DNA of 64,000 nt from DASVWZ01 sp963708575 (GCA_963708575.1 CAVPTB010000007.1:310001-374000); one strand, 5' to 3'. Counted from the stretch's first letter, positions 16,543-26,288 are shown. The notes: generated from the sequence alone by a model not told the origin. Program-made: numbers and translations.

Positions 16543-17958
16543 ATGTCCGAACTGAACTTCCTTTCAGCAACTGCTATGGCGGCCCTGGTGCGCGAGAAGA
16601 AGATTTCTTGCGTCGAGCTGGTACTCGAACACCTGAAACGAATCGACAGCCTAAACCCAAAGCTCAATGCCTTTGTGCAGATTGATCCCGAGGGCGCTCG
16701 AACCCAAGCGCGGGAGGCGGACGTGACCGTCCAGCGCAGCGACGAATTGGGACCGTTGCACGGTGTTCCGCTGAGCGTGAAGAGCTCCGTTGCGGTTCAG
16801 GGATTGCGTTGCGAGGCAGGCACTCGATTGCGGGCCGGAATGATCGCGGAAAAAGATGCGGTGCTGGTATTGAGGCTGCGGAAGGCTGGGGCCATCATTC
16901 TTGGGATCACCAACACTCCCGAGTTGCTGATGGCGTGGGAAACGGACAATGTCCTATACGGCCGGACGAATAATCCCTGGGATCTGTCGCGGACGCCAGG
17001 AGGATCGAGTGGTGGAGAAGCCGCAGCCATTGCCTCGGGTTGCTCGGCCGGCGGAGTGGGAAGTGACGGTGGCGGATCGATCCGCGTTCCGGCACATTTC
17101 AGCGGCATTTGCGGTCTGAAGCCGACACCCGGACGTATTCCGGCGACCGGACATTTCCCCGAGTCAGTCGGGCCATTTGCATTGCTCGGAGTGGTCGGGC
17201 CGATGGCCCGGACCATTGGCGATCTGAAGGTTCTCTTCGAAGTGATGCAAGGTCGGGATGACGGGGACACTTCGTCTGCGCCGGTAGCGGTACGATGGCG
17301 ATCGCAGGATGAACTAAAGAAGATTCGCATCGGATATTTTGAGGACGATGGACGGACTCCGGTGACGGTCGAAACGCGAGGAGCGGTTCTACGCGCCGCG
17401 GATTTGCTGCGAAATGCCGGATTTGTGGTTGAGCCCTTTCGGCCGAAAGGACTGGAAGAAGCACAACGGCGCTGGTGGCAGTTTTTTGGCGTCGCAGGCG
17501 GGATGATGCTGGGTCCGATGTTGAAAGGGCACGAAGCGGACTTGAGTCCGCTGCTAAAGCAATTCTCAGGCTGGGTGGAAGGGGAACCGCGACACTCTGC
17601 GGATTCGCTCCTGGATGCGTGGATCGCGCGTGATGTGCTGCGAGTCGAGATGTTTGAACAAATGCGCCAGTATCCAGTGATGCTTTGCCCCGTCGCGGCG
17701 ATTCCGGCATTTCGGCACGGGGAACGAACCTGGCAGATCGATGGTAAGACTGTCAATTATCTCGATGCCTGGAGTTACTGTGAGTGGTGGAATGTGCTAA
17801 GTATGCCGGGGGTCGTTGTGCCGGTAGGCAGATCCCCAGAAGGCTTGCCGATCGGCGTGCAGCTTGTCACCCGATCGTGGGAAGAAGAAGTTGCTCTGCA
17901 GATCGCGGAAGCTCTGGAAAACAGACGTGGTCCGTGGCAACGGCCGCCAATCGAGTAG
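16543..17958 (+). CDS. Amidase signature family enzyme
   Basis: A 471-aa amidohydrolase of the amidase signature family. The Ser-cisSer-Lys triad is visible: Lys80 in PLSVKSSV, Ser155 in TPGGSSGGEAAA and the nucleophile Ser179 in DGGGSIRVPA. The rest (GLKPTPGRIPATG, GPMARTIGDL) is also typical. It could hydrolyse a free amide; it is not placed with gatB/gatC, so a GatA role is unlikely. The ATG at 16543 is chosen because the upstream frame runs into the palindromic repeat. No signal peptide. Confidence 0.88.
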   Translation: MSELNFLSATAMAALVREKKISCVELVLEHLKRIDSLNPKLNAFVQIDPEGARTQAREADVTVQRSDELGPLHGVPLSVKSSVAVQGLRCEAGTRLRAGMIAEKDAVLVLRLRKAGAIILGITNTPELLMAWETDNVLYGRTNNPWDLSRTPGGSSGGEAAAIASGCSAGGVGSDGGGSIRVPAHFSGICGLKPTPGRIPATGHFPESVGPFALLGVVGPMARTIGDLKVLFEVMQGRDDGDTSSAPVAVRWRSQDELKKIRIGYFEDDGRTPVTVETRGAVLRAADLLRNAGFVVEPFRPKGLEEAQRRWWQFFGVAGGMMLGPMLKGHEADLSPLLKQFSGWVEGEPRHSADSLLDAWIARDVLRVEMFEQMRQYPVMLCPVAAIPAFRHGERTWQIDGKTVNYLDAWSYCEWWNVLSMPGVVVPVGRSPEGLPIGVQLVTRSWEEEVALQIAEALENRRGPWQRPPIE

Positions 17959-18026
17959 TTAAATTTAACCGCCGCTAGCGTCGTGGAACGAACGTTACTA
18001 TACTGATCGGAAACCTGCGTTCGTTC
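17958..18026. promoter_or_regulatory. Palindromes and -10-like box upstream of the cytochrome gene
   Basis: Three elements lie in the 96-base gap. GTTAAATTTAAC (17958-17969) is a perfect 12-bp palindrome. GAACGAACG (17986-17994) and CGTTCGTTC (18018-18026) form a perfect 9-bp inverted repeat. TATACT (17999-18004) inside that repeat is a plausible -10 box. The layout suggests a regulated promoter for the cytochrome cluster; no -35 match is clear. Confidence 0.45.
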
Positions 18027-18054
18027 GCGTACGATTCGCAGTTATAGCGAAATC

Positions 18055-20925
18055 ATGGCAGTCATCCAAACAATCAAACAGTTTACTGGCGGACGTATCA
18101 TCGGCGGGCTACTGGGATTTCTCTTCCTCTCTGCTCTTTACTTATATGGATTCCCGCAAGCTAACGTGTTTTACGCGGGGGTCGTGCTGCTACATGCGAT
18201 CGCGGGGGTTGTATTCGCGATTCTGTTGGTGTTTTGGGCGGCGCGGTTATTTCGCGCTGCTAGTCCGGTGGGCCGGTTTGGCTGGATTGTTCTTGCTTTG
18301 GGTGCGGTCATCGGACTCATTCTGATCCGAACTGGCACGCCGCGAGTCGAGTGGGGATTGTTGTACGCCCACATCGGACTGAGTGCAATAGGCGGAGGAA
18401 TCGTCCTGGCAGACCGCTTGGGCGATTCAGATAGCGTCGCGGTTCGCAGTGCGTTGTGCCTGATCGTGATCGGGATTCTAGCGGGCGGAGTGCAATACTC
18501 TCGCACCCGTTGGCAATATCGCTCTCGAATCGAAAACCCGAAGATGCCCCCGGCGGAAATGACAGGCGAAGGAGACGGGCCGAGCGGACCATTTTTCCCC
18601 AGCTCCGCGCAGGTCTACGGCGGGGAGAAGATTCCCAGCAAATATTTCATGGAGTCGGACTCTTGTAAGCGTTGCCACGCGGACATCTACAATCAGTGGT
18701 CGAGCTCCATGCATCATTTTTCGTCCTTTAATAACCAGTGGTATCGCAAAGCAATTGAGTACATGCAGGACACGGTAGGTACCAAGCCGTCGAAGTGGTG
18801 CGGCGGATGCCATGATCCCGCCGTTCTATACAGCGGGATGATGGATACGCCAATTAAGCAGATCGTCCACCGTCCCGAGGCGCAAGCCGGTCTGGGCTGC
18901 ATGATGTGCCATTCGATTGCTCATGTGAAGAGCACCATGGGGCAGGCAGATTTTTATCTGGAATATCCGAAGTTGCATGAGTTGGCGGCGAGCCAGAATC
19001 CGCTGGTGCGTACGCTGCACGATTTCCTGATCAAACTGAATCCTGAGCCGCACCGCAGAGTATTTCTGAAGCCATTCATGCGCGATCAAACGGCGGAGTT
19101 CTGCTCGAGTTGCCATAAAGTTCACCTGGACGTCCCAGTGAATCATTACCGCTGGATTCGCGGGTTTAACGAGTACGACAACTGGCAAGCCAGCGGAGTT
19201 TCGGGGCAGGGGGCACGGTCATTTTACTATCCGGCAAAACCGGCCCAGTGCGCCGACTGCCACATGCCGCTGACCAAATCGAACGACATGGGCAATGTGA
19301 ATGGTATGGTCCACTCACATCGCTTCCCTGGTGCCAACACGGCGGTTCCGACTGCGAACGAGGACGCGGACCAGTTGAAGATTACGGAAGAGTTTTTGAA
19401 GAGTGGCGCATTGAGCGTCGACATTTTCGGTATGTCACCGGAGACCGTGCCGTTGAAGGCTGGAGCAGTCAGCCAGTCGGACCTGTCGACCACCTTCGCG
19501 GTAGGAGAAGAGGCGGAACAGAAGACAACTCCGCAGGCCGCAAGCGAGTTGGTGCCTTTGACTGCACCGTTGAATCATGTCGATCCGCTGGTGCGTCCCG
19601 GTGACACTGTACGAGTAGATGTGGTGGTGCGAACGAAGAAGGTCGGGCACTTCTTTCCCGGTGGTACGGTGGATGCCTACGATACCTGGCTGGAGTTGAA
19701 GGCGACCGACGACAAGAATCAAACCATTTTCTGGAGTGGCATGGTCGAAGATGGTGGAAAAGGTCCGGTTGAGAAAGGCGCGCACTTCTACCGCTCGCTG
19801 CAGGTGGACGCACACGGCAATCCGATCAACAAGCGTAACGCGTGGGCGACCCGCGCCGTGGTTTATGTCCATCTGATCCCGCCCGGAGCGGCGGATACGG
19901 CGCATTACCGGATGAAGATTCCCGAGAACGTTGGCGGCAAGATCACCCTGCATGCACGGCTCTGCTATCGCAAATTCGCGTGGTGGAATACGCAGTTCTC
20001 GTTTGCGGGGGTTCCCGACGGAACCCAACCGGGAGACGTGACGGCTAATTACGATGACCGAAAGTTCGCGTTTACGGGTTCATTGCAGGGTATATCTGCG
20101 AAGAACGAGAAAATCCCGGATCCGCCAATCGTAGCGGTGGCAGAAGACACGGTGACAATAGAGGTTGCGCCACGAGGAACCGAGATTGCTGCCGGCCAGA
20201 TGGCGCTCGAGTTGGACGATTGGCAACGCTGGAACGATTACGGTATCGGATTGCTTCTGCAAGGTGATCTGAAGGGTGCGCAGCGAGCGTTCCAGCAGGT
20301 AACGGAGATTGATGCATCCAATCCGGATGGCTGGGTCAATATCGGGCGGGCAGCCGTGCAGGAAGGCGACATGGAGCGAGCGCGAACGGTGTTGAATAAG
20401 GCTCTGGCGATCGATCCAACCCTGGCACGGGCAAATTTCTTTTACGCCAAGGTTCTGCGGAGCGATGGAAATTACGACGGTGCCGCTGAGCATCTGCACA
20501 GAGTTCTGGCGCAGTATCCTCGAGACCGCGTAGCTTTGAATGATCTGGGGCGAGTTTTGTTCCTGCAACGAAAGTACAAAGATGCGGTGGCGGTGCTGGA
20601 GCAGGTGTTGGGAGTTGACCCGGAGGACTTGCAGGCCCATTACAACTTGATGCTTTGTTACGGAGGCCTAGGCGATCAGAAATTGGCGCAGGAACATCAG
20701 GAAAGGTATTTGCGGTTCAAGGCCGACGAGGCGTCGCAAGCTATTACCGGACCGTACCGGTTACTCAATCCGGAAGATAACAATGAGCGGCAGGCGCTGC
20801 ACGAGCATGCGTCGGTGCCACTCAGTTCCGCGCCAACAAGATCCGCACTGGCGAAGAGGAAAAGTGCAAGAGCGCCCGTTCCTTCAACGGCTGCCAGTGC
20901 CGGATCCTACGGGGCCTCGCGGTGA
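18055..20925 (+). CDS. Membrane five-haem cytochrome c with TPR domain
   Basis: A 956-aa fusion. Residues 1-140 hold four or five membrane helices. The periplasmic middle part has five CxxCH haem c motifs: CKRCH (204), CGGCH (249), CMMCH (282), CSSCH (350) and CADCH (399), in a cytochrome c554-like arrangement with extra His residues as likely axial ligands. About 480-680 is a beta-rich region, and 710-880 carries TPR repeats (WNDYGIGLLLQGDLKGAQRA, VNIGRAAVQEGDMERARTVL, LNDLGRVLFLQRKYKDAV). It probably moves electrons between the membrane and periplasmic partners, with the TPRs as a docking site. The stop overlaps the next gene (TGATG). Confidence 0.88.
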   Translation: MAVIQTIKQFTGGRIIGGLLGFLFLSALYLYGFPQANVFYAGVVLLHAIAGVVFAILLVFWAARLFRAASPVGRFGWIVLALGAVIGLILIRTGTPRVEWGLLYAHIGLSAIGGGIVLADRLGDSDSVAVRSALCLIVIGILAGGVQYSRTRWQYRSRIENPKMPPAEMTGEGDGPSGPFFPSSAQVYGGEKIPSKYFMESDSCKRCHADIYNQWSSSMHHFSSFNNQWYRKAIEYMQDTVGTKPSKWCGGCHDPAVLYSGMMDTPIKQIVHRPEAQAGLGCMMCHSIAHVKSTMGQADFYLEYPKLHELAASQNPLVRTLHDFLIKLNPEPHRRVFLKPFMRDQTAEFCSSCHKVHLDVPVNHYRWIRGFNEYDNWQASGVSGQGARSFYYPAKPAQCADCHMPLTKSNDMGNVNGMVHSHRFPGANTAVPTANEDADQLKITEEFLKSGALSVDIFGMSPETVPLKAGAVSQSDLSTTFAVGEEAEQKTTPQAASELVPLTAPLNHVDPLVRPGDTVRVDVVVRTKKVGHFFPGGTVDAYDTWLELKATDDKNQTIFWSGMVEDGGKGPVEKGAHFYRSLQVDAHGNPINKRNAWATRAVVYVHLIPPGAADTAHYRMKIPENVGGKITLHARLCYRKFAWWNTQFSFAGVPDGTQPGDVTANYDDRKFAFTGSLQGISAKNEKIPDPPIVAVAEDTVTIEVAPRGTEIAAGQMALELDDWQRWNDYGIGLLLQGDLKGAQRAFQQVTEIDASNPDGWVNIGRAAVQEGDMERARTVLNKALAIDPTLARANFFYAKVLRSDGNYDGAAEHLHRVLAQYPRDRVALNDLGRVLFLQRKYKDAVAVLEQVLGVDPEDLQAHYNLMLCYGGLGDQKLAQEHQERYLRFKADEASQAITGPYRLLNPEDNNERQALHEHASVPLSSAPTRSALAKRKSARAPVPSTAASAGSYGASR

Positions 20926-22676
20926 TGCTCGGATGTTTTACCACGGAGGCGCGTGGACATAGAGGAACTAGTTGGTCTTTCATCTCCGTGTCGCCCTGGT
21001 TAGTCTTAATCGTACTGTGCGGATCCGCGAGCGCGCAACAATCCATTACCTTTCGCGATATCACAGCGCAAGCCGGAATTCATTTCGTCCATAACAACGC
21101 CGCTTTTGGAAAAAAATACTTGCCGGAAACGATGGGGCCGGGCTGCGCGTTCATTGATTACGACAACGACGGCTGGCCGGACATTCTGCTGATCAATGGT
21201 CAGGATTGGCCTGGACATGCAAAGTCTGGAGCCACGACTCTCAAGCTCTACCACAACAATCACAATGGCACGTTTACTGACGTTACTCGCAAGGCGGGGT
21301 TGGCCGTGCCGTTGTTCGGATTCGGGGTTGCGGTAGGTGACTACGATAATGATGGCTTTGACGATCTCTTCATCACCGCGCTGGGGCAGAGCCATCTCTT
21401 CCACAACAACGGAAACGGCACATTCAGCGATGTCACCAAGGCTGCCGGATTGTGGGGACCGAACGAGTTTTCGACAAGTGCAGCGTGGGTTGATTACGAT
21501 CGCGACGGCAAACTTGACCTGGTGGTTGCGAATTACGTGCAGTGGTCCGAGAAAGGCGACCTGTATTGCACGCTTGATGGGACGAATAAATCCTACTGCA
21601 CGCCGGAGTCGTACAAGGGTTCATCAGCGCGGCTGTGGCACAACCTGGGCAACGGCAAGTTCGAAGACGCGACGGAAAAGGCAAAGTTCTATGATGCGAC
21701 CTCGAAAAGCCTTGGAGTTGCGATCCTCGATTACAACAATGACGGTTGGCCAGACATTTTGCTGGCCAACGATACTCAGCCGAACAAGCTTTATCTGAAC
21801 AAGCGGGATGGAACGTTCGAAGAAAAAGGCGTCGCGGCGGGGATCGGGTTTAGCGAAGATGGCGTCGCGCGCGCGGGTATGGGCGTAGATGCCGCGGACT
21901 ACGATCGCTCGGGCCATCCCAGCCTCATCATTACAAATTTCGCCAATCAGATGCTGTCTCTGTATCACAACGAAGGCAACGGATTGTTTGTTGATGAGGC
22001 GCCGCAGTCGGATGTTGGCAGGGCCACGCTAGTCACACTGGGATTTGGTTGCTTCTTCTTCGACTATGACAACGATGGCTGGCCGGACATTCTGGTGGCC
22101 GACGGGCATATAGAAGATGCGATTGAACATGTGCAGAAACGAGTGAGCTATGCCGAGCCTCCGCATGTGTTTCGTAATCTGAGCGGAGGAAAGTTTCAGG
22201 AAGTGACGTCGTCCCTCGGAGCAGAGCTTGCAAGCTCGAAGGTCGCGCGGGGCGCCGCTTATGCGGATATCGATAATGATGGGTCACTCGATGTGTTGAT
22301 CACAACCAATGGGGGCCGCGTTTATCTCTACCATAATGAGGGTGGGCGGAATCACAGTGTACGGGTGAAGTTGAGGGGAACGAAGTCCAATTACGACGGC
22401 ATCGGGGCAATGGTGCGGGCGACCTCCGGCAAGGACCAGCAATCGCAGATGATGCATAGTGGTTCCAGCTATCTTTCGGCGAGCGAGTTGATGCTGACTT
22501 TTGGCCTGGGGTCGCAAACACAAGCGGATTCGATTGAAGTCCAGTGGCCGAGCGGGCAGGTCGATAAGCTCGCGAAGGTTGCTGCGGGGCAAACGATCAC
22601 CGTGCAAGAAGGGAAGGGGATTGTGAAGGGCGTGGCATACTCTAAAACATGGACGCCGCTGGCGAAAGCCAGGTAA
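20925..22676 (+). CDS. Exported CRTAC1 family protein (FG-GAP/UnbV)
   Basis: A 583-aa exported protein with seven or so FG-GAP/VCBS repeats carrying calcium-binding DxDxDG loops (DYDNDGWPDILLINGQ, DYDNDGFDDLFIT, DYNNDGWPDILLAND, DIDNDGSLDVLIT). They should fold as a beta propeller. An ASPIC/UnbV domain follows (about 475-560, GIGAMVRATSG, SSYLSASELMLTFGLG). The start overlaps the cytochrome stop; a GTG three bases upstream is equivalent. The first 30 residues are encoded by a palindromic repeat copy and supply the export signal (SVSPWLVLIVLCGSASA). Substrate or partner unknown. Confidence 0.87.
   Translation: MLGCFTTEARGHRGTSWSFISVSPWLVLIVLCGSASAQQSITFRDITAQAGIHFVHNNAAFGKKYLPETMGPGCAFIDYDNDGWPDILLINGQDWPGHAKSGATTLKLYHNNHNGTFTDVTRKAGLAVPLFGFGVAVGDYDNDGFDDLFITALGQSHLFHNNGNGTFSDVTKAAGLWGPNEFSTSAAWVDYDRDGKLDLVVANYVQWSEKGDLYCTLDGTNKSYCTPESYKGSSARLWHNLGNGKFEDATEKAKFYDATSKSLGVAILDYNNDGWPDILLANDTQPNKLYLNKRDGTFEEKGVAAGIGFSEDGVARAGMGVDAADYDRSGHPSLIITNFANQMLSLYHNEGNGLFVDEAPQSDVGRATLVTLGFGCFFFDYDNDGWPDILVADGHIEDAIEHVQKRVSYAEPPHVFRNLSGGKFQEVTSSLGAELASSKVARGAAYADIDNDGSLDVLITTNGGRVYLYHNEGGRNHSVRVKLRGTKSNYDGIGAMVRATSGKDQQSQMMHSGSSYLSASELMLTFGLGSQTQADSIEVQWPSGQVDKLAKVAAGQTITVQEGKGIVKGVAYSKTWTPLAKAR
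20938..20999. repeat. Palindromic repeat copy inside a coding start
   Basis: TTACCACGGAGGCGCGTGGA and, further on, TCATCTCCGTGTCGCCCTGG form two imperfectly complementary halves of the same repeat type as at 16463. Here it lies within the signal peptide region of the CRTAC1 gene. A half-copy, AAACCACGAAGGACACT, follows at 22674-22690. Confidence 0.5.
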
Positions 22677-22763
22677 ACCACGAAGGACACTCAGGGGCTG
22701 CGATTTCTCGAAGGTGCGGATGAGTTCCGTATCCCGCCCAGTTTTGTGATTAACTGATTGGTC

Positions 22764-25700
22764 ATGCGTCAAAAGATTGTCATCTCCTGCTGCGTCTGCC
22801 TGCTTGTCTTACTTCTCCTGGCTGCGGTTCCACAGAATTCCCAGATTTCAGAATCCAACAAGACTGCGGAGGCCGCGCGCCTGAACAATCTCGGCGGCGC
22901 TTACATGAACCAGCAGCTGTTCGAGAAAGCTCTGAAGAGTTTTCAGGAGGCGTATTCGCTCGATCCTCAGTTGCGGGGGGCGAGGGTCAACCAGGGTATC
23001 GCACTTTTGAACCTGGCAAAGGTGGATGACGCACGCAACATTCTTGAAGAGGGGGCGAAGGAAAATCCGGTGGATGCACATGCCTGGTACAACCTTGGTC
23101 TGCTTTACAAGAATAGCGGGAACGCCCAGAAGGCGGCTGAATCCTTTGCGCAAGTAACTAAGATCGATCCGCAGGATGCGGACAGCTGGTATTTTCTGGG
23201 CGCTTCGTACGCCGAGGCCAAGCGTTATCCTGAGGCGCTGGATGCATTCCAACACGCACTGCAGTTGAATCCGCTGCACGCCTCGGCGGAATTTGGAATG
23301 TCGCGGGCATATCAGCAGTCGGGCGACATGGCGCAGGCTCGCGGCCATTTGGAACGCTTTCAGCATATTAAGGAGGCGAAGTTAGGCGCGCCAATCAGTT
23401 TGTCGTACGGCGAGCAGGGGAAGTACTCGCTGGCAGAAGAAGCAGCGGGAGCGGTGCAGAAAGTGCCGGCGCAGATCAAAGTGAGGTTCGTGGATGTAAC
23501 CAAGGAAGCCGGCCTTTCAACGAAGCCTCTTTCGTCTGCGGACGATCTAGCGACGTATTTAGGACCCGGGGCATGTTTTCTTGACTACGATGGCGATGGC
23601 CGTATCGATCTGTTTCTCCCCGACAACGGCACTCAAGGCGGCATGTCTCTTTTTCACAACCTCGGTAACGGCAAGTTCGAAGATGTGACCCGCAAAGCGG
23701 GGCTGGATTCGAGTTTGCATGCGATCAGTTGCACCGCGGGCGACTATGACAACGACGGTGCGACCGATCTAGCCGTGACACTGAAAAACCAGATTCTGCT
23801 TTTGCACAATGAGAAGAACGGAACGTTTAAGAACTTGACCGAACCTGCGGGAATCAAGAGCGAAGGGTTGTACGTCGGTCTCACTTTTATTGACTACGAC
23901 CACGATGGCGATCTGGACCTTTTTGTTACCCAGGTGAGTAACGATCCTTGCCTGGACCTGCGTTACGCGTCTCGTCCCGCTTGCCCAGTGGGCGCAGCGC
24001 CGAATTTCCAGAAGCTCTGGCGGAACAACGGCAACGGAACATTTGCAGACCAGACGGCCGAGGTATTCGGCGAGAGCGCTGCGCTTGAGGTCGGCAGTAT
24101 GGGTACGGACTATAACAATGATCGCGCGATTGATCTTGCGGTTGCAGGAGAGTTCAAAGGCGGCCCGATTCTGTTCAAGAATCCTCGCGAAGGAAAATTT
24201 CAACCGGAAGTTCCGTGGCCGTCTCCGTTGCCAACCAGCCTCGCCGTTGCTGTTCTCGATTTCGATCACGATGGCTGGATGGATCTCGCGTTTACGCATT
24301 TGACTTCTCCAGGGATCACCCTCTGGCGCAATAAACACGGCAAGTCGTTCGATCCGGTTGCTTTACCCGCCACGAATTGGGTCCGCGCTTACGGTGTCGC
24401 GGCCATCGACTATGACAACGACGGCTGGGTTGACCTGGTCGCGGTTGGCGAAACCAAAGACGGTAAGGGAGAGGTGCGGTTGTTCCGCAACCTTGGGCCT
24501 GATGGATTTAAGGACGTCACTGCCGACGTCGGTCTCGACAAGATTCAACTGCAAGAGCCTCGCGCCATCATTACCGGTGACTACGACAGCGACGGCGCTA
24601 CCGATCTGCTCATCACACAGAATCGCGGTCCCGCTCTTTTGCTTCACAATGAAGGGGGCAATCAAAATCACTGGCTGCGGCTGAATCTGAAAGGACTCGC
24701 CGACAACAAAAGCGCTATTGGGACCAAAGTCGAAATCTTTGCGGGAGGGAACCGTCAGAAGTTCGAGATCGGGGGATCATCCGGCTATGTTGGGCAGAAC
24801 TCTCCGTATCTCACCGTGGGCTTGGGTCAAACGAAGCAGGCAGACATTGTGCGCATGCTATGGCCGACCGGAGTTTTGCAAGACGAGGTCGAGGTGCCTG
24901 GAGACCGCGAGCAAAAATACCTGGAGATGGACCGTCGCGGCAGTTCGTGTCCGACGCTGTTTATGTGGGATGGCAAGCGCTATGTGTTGGTGGCGGACAC
25001 CTTGGGCGCGGGAGTGGTCGGGCATTGGGTCGGGCCGGGACAAAGAGATATTCCGCGTCCGGTCGAGTACATCAAACTGGATCGTGAGTCTCTGCATGAG
25101 AAAGATGGCAAGTTGAGCTTCCGTTTCATGGAGCCGTTGGAGGAGTCGGTCTATCTGGACCAGACTGAGCTTCTGGCGGTTGATCATCCCAACGACGTAA
25201 ACGTTTATCCGAACGAGTTCTTCGCCAGCAACCCGCCGTATCCGCCTTTCAAAGTCGTGTTCAGCCGTGATGCACAGGCACCAGTGGCTGCAACTGATGA
25301 GCATGGCCACGATGTCTTACCAGACCTGTTGGCGCATCGTTTCTTCGGCGATTTTGAAGTGCTCCCATTTGCCGGCTTCACCAAGCTGCATAGTCTGGAA
25401 CTTGATCTTGGCAAGCCCTACGACGGTGCGGCGTTGTGGCTGTTGATGCATGGCGAGATCGAATACTTCAGTGCAACAAGCATGTACGCGGCCGATCAGG
25501 CCGGTTTGCAGCCGATTGCGCCGTACGTCGAAGCGCTTGACTCGCACGGGAAATGGGTTCGCGTGATGGACGACATGGGATTTCCGGCGGGTGGGCCTCG
25601 AACCATCACCGTGGACTTGACCAGTACGTTGCCGCAAGGTACACGGCGGATTCGCATCTCTACAAATCTGCAAATCTATTGGGATAGTATTCTGGTAGAT

Positions 25701-26228
25701 CGCACGCCCCAAGATCAAGGAATGCGCCTGACTCCGGTCTCGCTCTCCCACGCGGACCTGGAGTTTCATGGGTTCCCCTTGAAGATCGAAGACAAGCCCC
25801 CGGGAAACGTGAAGTACATCTACGAGAAAGCAAGCGCGACCGGGCCTTACACGCGACCGGCAGGAAGCTACACGCGCTATGGCGATGTTCTTCCCCTATT
25901 AACAGCGATCGACGACAAACTTGCCGTCTTTGGCTCAGGGGATGAGGTCGCGCTGGATTTCGATCCCAGCGGCCTTCCTGCTTTGCCTTCAGGTTGGGCG
26001 CGCGACTACTTTTTCGTGGCGCACGGCTACGAGAAAGACATGGATTTCTACGCCTACGAGTTCAGCGAGGTCGATCCGCTGCCCTTTCACTCGATGGGTT
26101 CGTATCCATATCCGGGGAAGATCTTTCCTGCAGACGACGACCATTTGAAGTATTTTCTGGAATACAACACCCGGTATATGTCAGGGCACGAAGCCCGCGG
26201 ATATTCGTTTGGTTATCCGTCGAAGTGA
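22764..26228 (+). CDS. TPR / FG-GAP / UnbV exported protein with long C-terminal extension
   Basis: A 1154-aa protein. Residues 1-25 are a signal peptide or anchor (VISCCVCLLVLLLLAAVP). TPR repeats cover about 35-215 (ARLNNLGGAYMNQQLFEKAL, WYNLGLLYKNSGNAQKAA). FG-GAP repeats with DxDxDG loops span 250-630, and an ASPIC/UnbV domain 635-715. A further region of about 440 residues (from GSSCPTLFMWDGKRYVLVAD to the end) belongs to no family I recognise. The start is the ATG at 22764, six bases after an in-frame TTG. Same strand and direction as the two genes before it, 87 bases apart; together they form a probable functional unit. Confidence 0.85.
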   Translation: MRQKIVISCCVCLLVLLLLAAVPQNSQISESNKTAEAARLNNLGGAYMNQQLFEKALKSFQEAYSLDPQLRGARVNQGIALLNLAKVDDARNILEEGAKENPVDAHAWYNLGLLYKNSGNAQKAAESFAQVTKIDPQDADSWYFLGASYAEAKRYPEALDAFQHALQLNPLHASAEFGMSRAYQQSGDMAQARGHLERFQHIKEAKLGAPISLSYGEQGKYSLAEEAAGAVQKVPAQIKVRFVDVTKEAGLSTKPLSSADDLATYLGPGACFLDYDGDGRIDLFLPDNGTQGGMSLFHNLGNGKFEDVTRKAGLDSSLHAISCTAGDYDNDGATDLAVTLKNQILLLHNEKNGTFKNLTEPAGIKSEGLYVGLTFIDYDHDGDLDLFVTQVSNDPCLDLRYASRPACPVGAAPNFQKLWRNNGNGTFADQTAEVFGESAALEVGSMGTDYNNDRAIDLAVAGEFKGGPILFKNPREGKFQPEVPWPSPLPTSLAVAVLDFDHDGWMDLAFTHLTSPGITLWRNKHGKSFDPVALPATNWVRAYGVAAIDYDNDGWVDLVAVGETKDGKGEVRLFRNLGPDGFKDVTADVGLDKIQLQEPRAIITGDYDSDGATDLLITQNRGPALLLHNEGGNQNHWLRLNLKGLADNKSAIGTKVEIFAGGNRQKFEIGGSSGYVGQNSPYLTVGLGQTKQADIVRMLWPTGVLQDEVEVPGDREQKYLEMDRRGSSCPTLFMWDGKRYVLVADTLGAGVVGHWVGPGQRDIPRPVEYIKLDRESLHEKDGKLSFRFMEPLEESVYLDQTELLAVDHPNDVNVYPNEFFASNPPYPPFKVVFSRDAQAPVAATDEHGHDVLPDLLAHRFFGDFEVLPFAGFTKLHSLELDLGKPYDGAALWLLMHGEIEYFSATSMYAADQAGLQPIAPYVEALDSHGKWVRVMDDMGFPAGGPRTITVDLTSTLPQGTRRIRISTNLQIYWDSILVDRTPQDQGMRLTPVSLSHADLEFHGFPLKIEDKPPGNVKYIYEKASATGPYTRPAGSYTRYGDVLPLLTAIDDKLAVFGSGDEVALDFDPSGLPALPSGWARDYFFVAHGYEKDMDFYAYEFSEVDPLPFHSMGSYPYPGKIFPADDDHLKYFLEYNTRYMSGHEARGYSFGYPSK

Positions 26229-26241
26229 GCTGCAAAGAAAT

Positions 26242-26266
26242 GCCGCCCTCGGATTACCGGGGCGGC
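26242..26266. terminator. Possible terminator hairpin
   Basis: GCCGCCC and GGGCGGC pair across an 11-base loop between the end of the TPR/FG-GAP gene and the convergent gene at 26289. Followed by GCTGTTT, a weak T-run. Confidence 0.45.
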
Positions 26267-26288
26267 GCTGTTTGCGCGTTGAACGAGC

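Noticed and set aside
16797..17756. A 319-codon open frame on the minus strand
   Set aside because: Antisense to the amidase gene with its catalytic triad.
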